Positions 8,329-16,086 of a stretch of DNA of 60,701 bases are shown piece by piece. Made by a program: the position numbers and the translations under genes. This DNA is from Flavihumibacter sp. CACIAM 22H1 (GTDB taxonomy: Bacteria > Bacteroidota > Bacteroidia > Chitinophagales > Chitinophagaceae), in contig NZ_LUKG01000001.1 of the NCBI RefSeq assembly GCF_001601815.1, positions 56,239 to 116,939 on the forward strand, in the 5' to 3' direction. The notes under the pieces were generated by a model that did no database searches, was not told the DNA's origin, and saw only the letters and a list, made by a program, of their open reading frames with translations. Positions within the stretch are counted from its first letter, which is position 1. Every line of letters starts with the position of its first letter.

Positions 8329-10296
8329 ATGAAAACTTTAGCAGGAAAACTGGCTGTTATCAGCGTCGTATTATTTTTTGCAATATCCGCAGAGGCCCAA
8401 TACATCCGGGAGCTCATCAATATGAACCGCTTGGATCAACTGGCTGTTTATGCGCCCGGTTCCGTAGCCGGGCAGTTATCGAGTTACGATACAACGGGCG
8501 GAAATGATGATGGTTTTTCCGGACGATACTCTTTCAAAGGAATGGAAGACGGCAAACAACGCATCGGTTTTCTGGAGGGGCCGGGTATCATTCAACGCAT
8601 CTGGACACCCACGCCTACGGAAGACACCATTCAATTCTATTTTGACGGTGAATCTACCCCGCGTATTGAAACCCCTTTCATAGACCTGTTCTCCGGTAAA
8701 AAATTCCCGTTTATAAAACCCGTGGTCGGTAATGAAGTAGGTGGCTATTACTGTTATCTCCCGATTCCTTATAAAAAATCCTGCAAGATCTTATTCAAAG
8801 GAAAAATGCAGTTTTTCCAGCTCCAATACATTCAAACTGGCCAGGATCGGGTTAACGGGTCTTTCTCTCCTCAATTTACCGCAGCGGAAAAACAGGCACT
8901 GGAGCAAGTGGCGGAAAGCTGGGCAAATTTTACCGGAAGTCTCCGGTCTGCGTTGCCGGGTAGGGCGATACCAACAAAACGAATAAACAAACGAATTCTT
9001 CTTAAACCAGGCACTACTTCAAGGATCTTTGAGGCCCATACAGGGGGGCGGATCCTGGCCATCCGTTTATCGCCCAAAGCGCTTCTGAATGCAGGGTATA
9101 AAGATATCCTGCTGAAAGCCTCCTGGGATGGAGAACAGGTAGCGGCTATAAACTGTCCGCTTATTGATTTTTTTGGGTATGCTTTTGGGCGGCCCTCCAT
9201 GAAAGCGCTGCCCTTAGGCGTTGATAACGGGCTGCATTACTGTCGGCTGCCGATGCCTTATGACAAATCCGCCACGATTGAACTACAATATTTGATGCAG
9301 GAAGGACAGGAGGCGGGAGAAATTCCTTTAGACCTGGAAATTGAGTATGCTGAGAATAAGCGCTTGCCAAATGAAGGCAAATTTTATGCGGTATGGAACC
9401 GGGAAAAGGATCCGGCACAGGGTAAACCTTTTCAATTCCTGCAATTCAGGGGAAGGGGTCATTATATCGGCAGCATTTTACAGGCGCAGGGCCTGGATCA
9501 GGGAATGACGGTTTTTTTTGAAGGCGATGATCGCACGTATATTGACGGAAATCTGGCCATCCATGGCACGGGGTCAGAAGATTATTTCAACGGGGGCTGG
9601 TACGCATTACCCGATCGGTGGGATCAGGCGTTTAGTTTACCTACCCATGGATGCCTGGATTATTCGATTCCTTTGGCAAGGACGGGTGGGTATCGATTTT
9701 ATATAACCGATAAACTCTCATTTCAGAAGGATTTTCTGATGACGATAGAACATGGACCGGAGAATAATGCTATACCGGTAGATTATGTATCGGTGGCATT
9801 ATTTTACGCAGATCGTCCGCCGGTATCCAATGCCGCGCCACCTGCAGCCATGTTAAGCCAGCTGGTATCTCCCCGCACCAATGTATATTGGCTGGATTTA
9901 TTACCCGTGGAGGCCATGAGTACAACGGCCAGTGTTTCTCGGGTATTTGTAAAAGACGAGCTGTCTGGAAATGAGTACAATGTTTATAAACTGGAGGGCG
10001 GGGACCATGCATTTGCCAAGTTCAGGCTGGATATTGCCGAAGCCGGGCACTACAAGTTATATGTCTCCTATTTTAAAGGGCCTGGATCCGGAACATTTGA
10101 TCTGAATCAGCGGCAGGTTCCGGTAAAGCGGGGAATTGATGCCTATGCGCCGGGGCTGCAGTTCGTTGAAAAAGCGTTTATGGGCAACTTATACATTGAA
10201 AAAGGGAGCAATACCATTACGTTGGTAATAAAAGATAAACCAGCAGCTGCTGAACGGAATACGGTATTACTGCAAGGTTTTATGCTGGAAAAGTAG
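8329..10296 (+). CDS. GH172 / DUF2961 family protein
   Basis: A 655-residue secreted protein of the DUF2961 family, now glycoside hydrolase family 172, whose members cleave alpha-D-fructofuranosides or arabinofuranosides. The signal peptide is residues 1-23 (SAEAQ). Two DUF2961-like jelly-roll halves are visible; each carries a PFIDLFSGKKFPF/CPLIDFFGYAFG segment and a YYCYLPIPY/HYCRLPMPY segment. Glu398 in FFEGDD and Glu417 in HGTGSEDYFNGGWY have the spacing of the family's catalytic glutamates (assigned by motif). A C-terminal ~120-residue beta-sandwich follows. The start is supported by a purine-rich AAAAGGAGCAGG before the ATG. The stop TAG is the first codon of palindromic repeat E. Confidence 0.9.
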   Translation: MKTLAGKLAVISVVLFFAISAEAQYIRELINMNRLDQLAVYAPGSVAGQLSSYDTTGGNDDGFSGRYSFKGMEDGKQRIGFLEGPGIIQRIWTPTPTEDTIQFYFDGESTPRIETPFIDLFSGKKFPFIKPVVGNEVGGYYCYLPIPYKKSCKILFKGKMQFFQLQYIQTGQDRVNGSFSPQFTAAEKQALEQVAESWANFTGSLRSALPGRAIPTKRINKRILLKPGTTSRIFEAHTGGRILAIRLSPKALLNAGYKDILLKASWDGEQVAAINCPLIDFFGYAFGRPSMKALPLGVDNGLHYCRLPMPYDKSATIELQYLMQEGQEAGEIPLDLEIEYAENKRLPNEGKFYAVWNREKDPAQGKPFQFLQFRGRGHYIGSILQAQGLDQGMTVFFEGDDRTYIDGNLAIHGTGSEDYFNGGWYALPDRWDQAFSLPTHGCLDYSIPLARTGGYRFYITDKLSFQKDFLMTIEHGPENNAIPVDYVSVALFYADRPPVSNAAPPAAMLSQLVSPRTNVYWLDLLPVEAMSTTASVSRVFVKDELSGNEYNVYKLEGGDHAFAKFRLDIAEAGHYKLYVSYFKGPGSGTFDLNQRQVPVKRGIDAYAPGLQFVEKAFMGNLYIEKGSNTITLVIKDKPAAAERNTVLLQGFMLEK

Positions 10297-10344
10297 ACGT
10301 CAGACAGGTGTTAGAACAAGGTTCTAACACCTGTCTGACGTCTA
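10294..10344. repeat. Perfect 51-bp palindromic repeat, copy E
   Basis: Two perfect 24-bp arms (10294-10317 and 10321-10344) flank a 3-base loop AAG. The left arm begins TAGACGTCAGACAGGTG. It exactly fills the gap between two convergent genes: its first TAG is the stop of the DUF2961 gene and the TAG on the other strand (10342-10344) is the stop of the nucleoside hydrolase gene. It is the most complete copy of the family in the window. Confidence 0.92.
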
Positions 10345-11361
10345 CAACGGCCGGGTAATTTTTTTAACCATTGAATCCAGCACCTGGTCCTGATTGTTTT
10401 TCAATTTGAGGTAGCGGTGTAAGCCGCCTGGTTTTTCCTCAAACAAGGTATTACCCAGCGAGTCTACAGTAATTTTACCGGCAGGAGATTCCTCAAAATA
10501 AGCCAGCTCAGGCTCCACCGCATGCAGTACCGAGGTCAGATCCCAGGTAGGCCGGTCATAAGGCATCGGCTGATAAATTTTATAGGACAGCACCAGGGGA
10601 TTAGTAGCCGCCTGCTCAAAATCAGTATTGATACTGGTAGCCGGGTACAGCAGTTTGGTTCCCACTTCATATCCACTTGCAATGACAGGAACCGGACAGC
10701 GCGAAAAAACCAGCTGCGCCGCTTTCAGATCCTGCACAATATTCCATTCCGGAAAATCATATTCCTTAGTATATAAACCACCCATTACTGCCACCGATTT
10801 CACTTTTTGTTGAACCAGTTCTACCCCCGGTAAAGAACTGAACTCATCCGGCTTCGATTCCAATAAACGCGCTAAATTGGTTTCAGGCCCTACCACCACC
10901 AGCACAACAGAACCATCTTTCTGGGCCGCCAGCAATTTCCGCATCAGCAAATGGCCCTCCGGAATAGAAGCATCCAGTTTACGCTGCGGAACTAAAACCG
11001 GTTTCCCATTCACCAGCGTATCAAGTGTAGCCGGAACATAAACATTCGGTTCGGGATTTACCCCATTGTACGCAAAACCCAGCGGAATTCCAGCCCTGTT
11101 TTGTTGTCTTGCATATGCATCAATGTATTCCACCACACGAGGGTAGGATTTACTGATCGTTATTCCCAGTAAGTTAATTTTTTGCTCGGCTTCATACTGA
11201 AATAAAAGCTGTAAGGCCAGCACATCATCTATATCATTGCCGATATCTGTATCAAAAATTACCGGAACAGGCTCCTGAACCGGCACAACACTATTAGTAC
11301 AATGAATTGCCGGTATAGCAAGCAACAACAGCAGTAAACTCTTTATTAATGGCATGGTCAT
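10342..11361 (-). CDS. Nucleoside hydrolase (inosine/uridine-preferring type), lipoprotein
   Basis: A 339-residue N-ribosyl hydrolase that splits nucleosides into a base and ribose. The N-terminus is a lipoprotein signal (AIPAIHC, Cys21), placing the enzyme at the cell envelope. The family signature PVIFDTDIGNDIDDVLAL gives the calcium/ribose-binding aspartates Asp37, Asp39, Asp43, Asp45 and Asp46. The VVVVGPETNLARLL and VAVMGGLYTKE segments match the central part of the family. It is the last gene of the leftward operon; its ATG lies at the stop of the upstream DUF4832 gene (TAAATGA). With a permease and ribokinase in the same operon it points to ribose release from nucleosides followed by import. 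Confidence 0.92.
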   Translation of the reverse strand: MTMPLIKSLLLLLLAIPAIHCTNSVVPVQEPVPVIFDTDIGNDIDDVLALQLLFQYEAEQKINLLGITISKSYPRVVEYIDAYARQQNRAGIPLGFAYNGVNPEPNVYVPATLDTLVNGKPVLVPQRKLDASIPEGHLLMRKLLAAQKDGSVVLVVVGPETNLARLLESKPDEFSSLPGVELVQQKVKSVAVMGGLYTKEYDFPEWNIVQDLKAAQLVFSRCPVPVIASGYEVGTKLLYPATSINTDFEQAATNPLVLSYKIYQPMPYDRPTWDLTSVLHAVEPELAYFEESPAGKITVDSLGNTLFEEKPGGLHRYLKLKNNQDQVLDSMVKKITRPL

Positions 11362-13014
11362 TTATTGTTGAATGGTTGAATACATAAGACTGGTATCAGC
11401 CTGCAAATCCTGAAACGCTTCCTTCGGTACAGCAAATCTATCCGGTTGCTTATCTACCCCTATTTGTCCCAATATCGTATAACCGCCATTACTATAAGAG
11501 CTATTTGCAAACCGAAGTGATGGCTGGTTTCCTGCAGGATCCACCACGGACAGCGCCAGTAAGTACTTACCAGCCGCCAGTTGCTCTACCTTCCAGCTCG
11601 ATTTAATTTCCACTTCAGGCGCTGCACTACGATATACTGCCTGCGTGGAATCCCAATCGTCTCCGGGCATCCAGTTTCGGATATCAATACCTGTTAGTTG
11701 CTGGCTCCACACCGGTTTTTTGGTCTCCGGATCAAGCAGGAATAGCCGTACCGGCCAATTATAATAAAAGGGAGAGGATCCTTTATTAACGACACTGAAA
11801 CCAATGGTAGCTTGCTTCCCGTTTTCCACTTTAACAGGATAACGGGCATGCCTGATAACAAACCGATAGCCCATTGCCTGTTGCAGGGAATCCGCTACCC
11901 GCATAAAGGCTGTATCCTTAAAATTTGCCCAGGTAATACCTCCCAAATGATTGGCATGAAGATTCCTGATCTGGTGCATCGTAAGGGTATACGTTGCAGG
12001 ATCTTTCACCACTTCCTCAAAGGATTTGAACTTTTGTAAGCTGCCCCAGTTCCAGGTTATTTCACCGCCAATGGGCTGCGTTCTCCAACGATCTTTCAGC
12101 TTTCTCATTTCCTCATAGCCCCGTTTTTCTTCTTCTCGCTGCGACCAGGAATCCCAATAAAGTCCAAATTCATAGTCCTTAAATTCATAAGCATACCGAA
12201 CCATTACTTTTTTGTTCGGGAAAGCTGCTTTAAATGCATCACCCAGAACTTTCTCCAATCCGGGTACCCAGGTTCTATTCACCACATGTTCGGGTTCATC
12301 GTGTGGCGGCCAATAGGTAGATAGATCCGGGTCATGGTGTTCTCCCCATTCGCCAACAATGCCCATTTCAACATATGCTACCCGGGCATCCTGGTCCCAG
12401 GCTTCGCCCAGTTTTTTAACCAGTTGCTGTACTCTTGCTGGAAAATCGGGATGAAAATAGCCACCGGTTATAGGTGTATTTTTATCAGCCGGGTCTACCA
12501 TGGCACCCACCGATCCGGGTAGTTGTTTATACGGTCCCTTTTCTTCCGGTATTCCCTTTGGCCAGTGGGTACCACTGAGATCATCCGGGTTATCCGGATT
12601 CTTTTTCTTTCCGCCATGCCAGGGTTCTACCCATACCAGGTAAACACGCGGAATAACTTTCATATTCATAGCTTCTACCCCTTTCCAACGATGATTGCTG
12701 TAAGCTATGATCTTTTCCACTCCATCTGAAGGGTCATCTTCCAGCATATTCCATTGCATGTATTCTTTAATCATGGATCCATACGGGTAGGGATAGCCGT
12801 CTCTTTTTTTATCGACCCCTGGCTGAAAAAATTCCCGGAATCCTTTCATCGGGTTCCGAAAAGCAAATGGATACTCGTCCAACTGCACCAGAACCTCCCC
12901 GTTCTTCACCTGGTAATGATCGTCAACCGAATGCCTTTCCTGGCAGGAAACAAGCAATAGCAGGACTACAATCCATACCCCGGGAGCCTGGAAGTTTTTT
13001 TGCCTGTTGGTCAT
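11362..13014 (-). CDS. DUF4874/DUF4832-domain lipoprotein (copy 2)
   Basis: A 550-residue lipoprotein (lipobox LLLVSC near residue 24) of the DUF4874-DUF4832 family, with sequence features of (beta/alpha)8-barrel glycosidases. The N-terminal region includes FRNPMKGFREF and YMQWNMLEDDPSDGVEKI. The middle holds MKVIPRVYLVWVEPW, VAYVEMGIVGEWGEHHDP (Glu pair that could be catalytic, inferred) and EITWNWG. The C-terminal ~150 residues are a beta-sandwich (DUF4832). It is a close paralogue of the neighbouring gene at 13011-14642, with which it overlaps by ATGA, so the two are translationally coupled. The enzymatic activity is not established; the context suggests a ribose-containing substrate. Confidence 0.8.
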   Translation of the reverse strand: MTNRQKNFQAPGVWIVVLLLLVSCQERHSVDDHYQVKNGEVLVQLDEYPFAFRNPMKGFREFFQPGVDKKRDGYPYPYGSMIKEYMQWNMLEDDPSDGVEKIIAYSNHRWKGVEAMNMKVIPRVYLVWVEPWHGGKKKNPDNPDDLSGTHWPKGIPEEKGPYKQLPGSVGAMVDPADKNTPITGGYFHPDFPARVQQLVKKLGEAWDQDARVAYVEMGIVGEWGEHHDPDLSTYWPPHDEPEHVVNRTWVPGLEKVLGDAFKAAFPNKKVMVRYAYEFKDYEFGLYWDSWSQREEEKRGYEEMRKLKDRWRTQPIGGEITWNWGSLQKFKSFEEVVKDPATYTLTMHQIRNLHANHLGGITWANFKDTAFMRVADSLQQAMGYRFVIRHARYPVKVENGKQATIGFSVVNKGSSPFYYNWPVRLFLLDPETKKPVWSQQLTGIDIRNWMPGDDWDSTQAVYRSAAPEVEIKSSWKVEQLAAGKYLLALSVVDPAGNQPSLRFANSSYSNGGYTILGQIGVDKQPDRFAVPKEAFQDLQADTSLMYSTIQQ

Positions 13015-14642
13015 TGCTTGCTGTATTTTAAGGTTCGGTCGGTCAGCATGTCTTTAAAGTCTGTTTCCGGTATTTCATAATTCGGTAACTCTTTGCCGAT
13101 ACCAATATACCCCAGCGGATGACGTCCTCCTGTAAAATAGTTAAGCATGGCAAAGCGAAGCGATGGTTGCATACCGGCGGGGTCCAATACCGAAATAGAA
13201 AGCACGTATTCCTCTTCGGTAAGGTCCGTATCGAGCGTCAGGGATTCTGAAATACTGTATTCCGGAGCGGGAAGCTGGTAGGCATTGGCTGCTTTGTCCC
13301 AATTATCACCCGGCATCCATTCTGAAATTTTCACGCTTGACAGTGTTTTTCCCCATACTTTCTTTTTGGTTCTTTTATTCAACAACGCAATTTCCACCGG
13401 CCAGTCGTAATAGAACGGAGAAGACCCATTATTCTTTACTTTAAAAGAAACCGTAAAAGGCTGCCCCTTCCGGATGGAGGCAGGGTAATTAAACTCGGAT
13501 ATGACAAAATTATATCCCATTGTTTTTTGCAGGAGCTCAGCATGCGGACGAAAATCGCGGTTATTAAAATCGGCCCAGGTAATACCACCGAGGTGATTGT
13601 TATGAAGATTTCTGATCTGTTCAATCACCACCGACCGGGTGGCATCGTCCTTCACCACTTCTTCAAAGGATTTAAATTTAGATAAGCCACCCCAGTTCCA
13701 GGTTATTTCTCCGCCAATAGGTTGTGTTTTCCAACGGTCGCCCAGTTTTTTCATTTCATTGTATCCCCTGTCCTGCTCTTCGGGCTGCGACCAGGAATCC
13801 CAGTAAACCCCAAACTCATAGTCGTTGAATTCATAGGCATACCGAACCATCACTTTTTTATTTTTGAATGCACTTGTAAAGGCATCTCCCAGGGTCTTTT
13901 CCATACCAGGAATCCAGGTACGGTTGGCAACATGTTCCGGCTCATCGTGCGGATCCCAGTAAGTGGTGATATTAGGATCGTGCTGCTCTCCCCATTCGCC
14001 GATGATGCCCATTTCCACATAAGCAACACGGGGATCATTATCCCAGGCTTCTCCCGCTTTCGCAACCAATGCTTTTACCCGATCCTGGAAGGTAGGATGA
14101 AAATAGCCCCCTGTTATTGGTTGCGATGGATCAGCAGGCCGTACCTGCCCGGGGATATCGGAAGGCCAATGCCATCCGTTTAAATCATCGGGATGAGAGG
14201 TATAGGTATTTTTTGCTACCCCGCCATGCCAGGGTTCCATCCACACGATATAGATCCTTGGAATTACCTTCATATTCATATCCTCCACGCCCTGCCACCG
14301 ATGATTGGAATAGGCAATAATTTTTTCCACCCCGTCTCCGGCATTATCCTCCAGCATATTCCATTGCATATATTCTTTAATCAGGGAGCCATAAGGATAG
14401 GGATATTCGGAGCGCCTGGGATCAATACCTGCACCAATAAACTCACGAAAGCCTTTCATCGGATTTCGAATAGCGCCGGTAAATTCAACCGGCCGCACTT
14501 TCACAATACCATCTTCTACACTAAGACTGGGCAGGGTTGAACCCGGCGGAAATTTTTCCGGTCCTAATTTGCTGCAGCCCAGGATTAAGCTGGCATGTGT
14601 TATAACTGCGAAAACTGTTTTCACCCGGTTATACAAATTCAT
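13011..14642 (-). CDS. DUF4874/DUF4832-domain secreted protein (copy 1)
   Basis: A 543-residue paralogue of the downstream gene: long stretches are nearly identical, for example the IKEYMQWNMLED, MKVIPRIYIVWMEPWHGG, MGIIGEWGEQHDP and RYAYEFNDYEFGVYWDSW segments. The N-terminus is a lipoprotein-like signal (SLILGC). The C-terminal sandwich domain is the most divergent part, suggesting duplication followed by change in binding. It lies 18 bp downstream of the SusD gene in the same operon. Domain names are family knowledge (PF16173, PF16116 as recalled); a glycosidase role is inferred from context. Confidence 0.8.
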   Translation of the reverse strand: MNLYNRVKTVFAVITHASLILGCSKLGPEKFPPGSTLPSLSVEDGIVKVRPVEFTGAIRNPMKGFREFIGAGIDPRRSEYPYPYGSLIKEYMQWNMLEDNAGDGVEKIIAYSNHRWQGVEDMNMKVIPRIYIVWMEPWHGGVAKNTYTSHPDDLNGWHWPSDIPGQVRPADPSQPITGGYFHPTFQDRVKALVAKAGEAWDNDPRVAYVEMGIIGEWGEQHDPNITTYWDPHDEPEHVANRTWIPGMEKTLGDAFTSAFKNKKVMVRYAYEFNDYEFGVYWDSWSQPEEQDRGYNEMKKLGDRWKTQPIGGEITWNWGGLSKFKSFEEVVKDDATRSVVIEQIRNLHNNHLGGITWADFNNRDFRPHAELLQKTMGYNFVISEFNYPASIRKGQPFTVSFKVKNNGSSPFYYDWPVEIALLNKRTKKKVWGKTLSSVKISEWMPGDNWDKAANAYQLPAPEYSISESLTLDTDLTEEEYVLSISVLDPAGMQPSLRFAMLNYFTGGRHPLGYIGIGKELPNYEIPETDFKDMLTDRTLKYSKQ

Positions 14643-14660
14643 ACAGATAATTTTAATTGA

Positions 14661-16076
14661 TTAATACCCTGGATTATTTTCAGTAATGGCATCATTGGCA
14701 TCCAGGGCATTTTGCGGAATAGGATACAGAGCATGGTGGTCCTGAATGGTAATTCCCATCCGGTCGGCGAGGTAAGTTTTAAGTTTTCCAAACCGGATCA
14801 GATCAAAGCGACGCAGGTGTTCAAAACATAGTTCATGTAACCGCTCCTGTAAAACCCGTTCTGCAAACTGCTCCTGCGACAGGTTTTCGCCGGCAAGAAT
14901 TTCGGGTATGCCGGCCCTTCTTCGAACCTGGTTCAGCGCCTCGTATTTGGCATTTCCCTGATCGCCCGTAGCATTAAGCGCTTCTGCTTTCATCAATAAT
15001 ACATCGGCATACCGCATCAGGATAAAGTTCAGGTTATCATCTTCAATCACATTCCCGTGTTCCGGATCCCAAAATTTATTATTGGTAGCAGGCGATTGTG
15101 TTACGCCCATATATTCAGGAAGGAAAAAAGCCTGCTTTCTTTTATCTCCTGCTTCGTAGCTGTTATACACATAATTTGTTGGACCAAAACCGCCCCATCC
15201 GCCAAAATTAGTGGGGCCGCCCACACCGCGTGGCCCCCAGTAACTGTGTTGAATACTACCTTCCAGTCCCCAGGAACCGGAATGCCTGAACTGAACTTCA
15301 AAAATATTCTCGTATTCAGCATTCTTGTTTTTAGGGTGGAATATGTCTTTCAGATTCGCATAGAGTTGAAATTTGCCATCCAGCTTATTAAGATAGTCCA
15401 GCGCCTGCTGCGGTTTCTTCCACTGTAGGTAAATACGTCCTAAAAAAGCCTGTGCCGCATATTTTGTAGCGCGGCCTTTGTCGGCTGCGTTGGTCCAGGT
15501 TTCAGGAAGTACTACTTCGGCATCTTTCATATCCTGGGTAATTACTTCATATACCTGGTCCATTGTTGCGCGGGGTTTCATAATTTCTTCATCAATCGAT
15601 GATTTTACCCAAAGTGGCACACCACCGTACATTCTGACCAGGTCAAAATAATAAATAGCCCGGAGAAATTTGGCCTGTGCAATCATCAGCTGCCGGGTAG
15701 CTTCGTTTACAACTCCTTCCGGCATATCTATAACTGCATTGCTACGTTTTACCCCTTCGTAGCAAACCCTGTAATGGTCCTGGAAAAAAGGATGCTGGGC
15801 ATTAAAGGTGTACATTTTTAGTTCGGAATAAGCTGCCCAACCCAAGTCATAGGGTTCTACTTCATCGGTACCAAATTCACCCAGGGTAATAGTATATTTT
15901 CCTACAAATACCCGTTGCATGGCGGCATAGGCAGCGTTCAGCGTTTTCTGCCATTCTTCGGGTGTGGTGTAGGCATTTTCAGGTGTTTGAATACTTCTTG
16001 GATGTTCAGTCAGGAATTTTTCACAACCCGTCAGTAACAAGGTTGATAAACAAAGAAGAACAGTTATTTTTTTCAT
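14661..16076 (-). CDS. SusD/RagB-family nutrient-binding lipoprotein
   Basis: A 471-residue SusD-like lipoprotein (LLLTGC, Cys18) that would cap the SusC barrel on the cell surface and bind its substrate. It has the usual N-terminal FLTEHPRSIQTPENAYTTPEEWQKTLNAAYAAM motif, TPR-like helices (AKFLRAIYYFDLVRMYGGVPLW) and the C-terminal RRAGIPEI...ERLHELCFEHLRRFDLIRFGKL and LYPIPQNALDAN signatures. It is slightly shorter than the average SusD. The gene lies 10 bp downstream of susC and upstream of the DUF4832 pair. Confidence 0.95.
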   Translation of the reverse strand: MKKITVLLCLSTLLLTGCEKFLTEHPRSIQTPENAYTTPEEWQKTLNAAYAAMQRVFVGKYTITLGEFGTDEVEPYDLGWAAYSELKMYTFNAQHPFFQDHYRVCYEGVKRSNAVIDMPEGVVNEATRQLMIAQAKFLRAIYYFDLVRMYGGVPLWVKSSIDEEIMKPRATMDQVYEVITQDMKDAEVVLPETWTNAADKGRATKYAAQAFLGRIYLQWKKPQQALDYLNKLDGKFQLYANLKDIFHPKNKNAEYENIFEVQFRHSGSWGLEGSIQHSYWGPRGVGGPTNFGGWGGFGPTNYVYNSYEAGDKRKQAFFLPEYMGVTQSPATNNKFWDPEHGNVIEDDNLNFILMRYADVLLMKAEALNATGDQGNAKYEALNQVRRRAGIPEILAGENLSQEQFAERVLQERLHELCFEHLRRFDLIRFGKLKTYLADRMGITIQDHHALYPIPQNALDANDAITENNPGY

Positions 16077-16086
16077 GACTTCTTAA

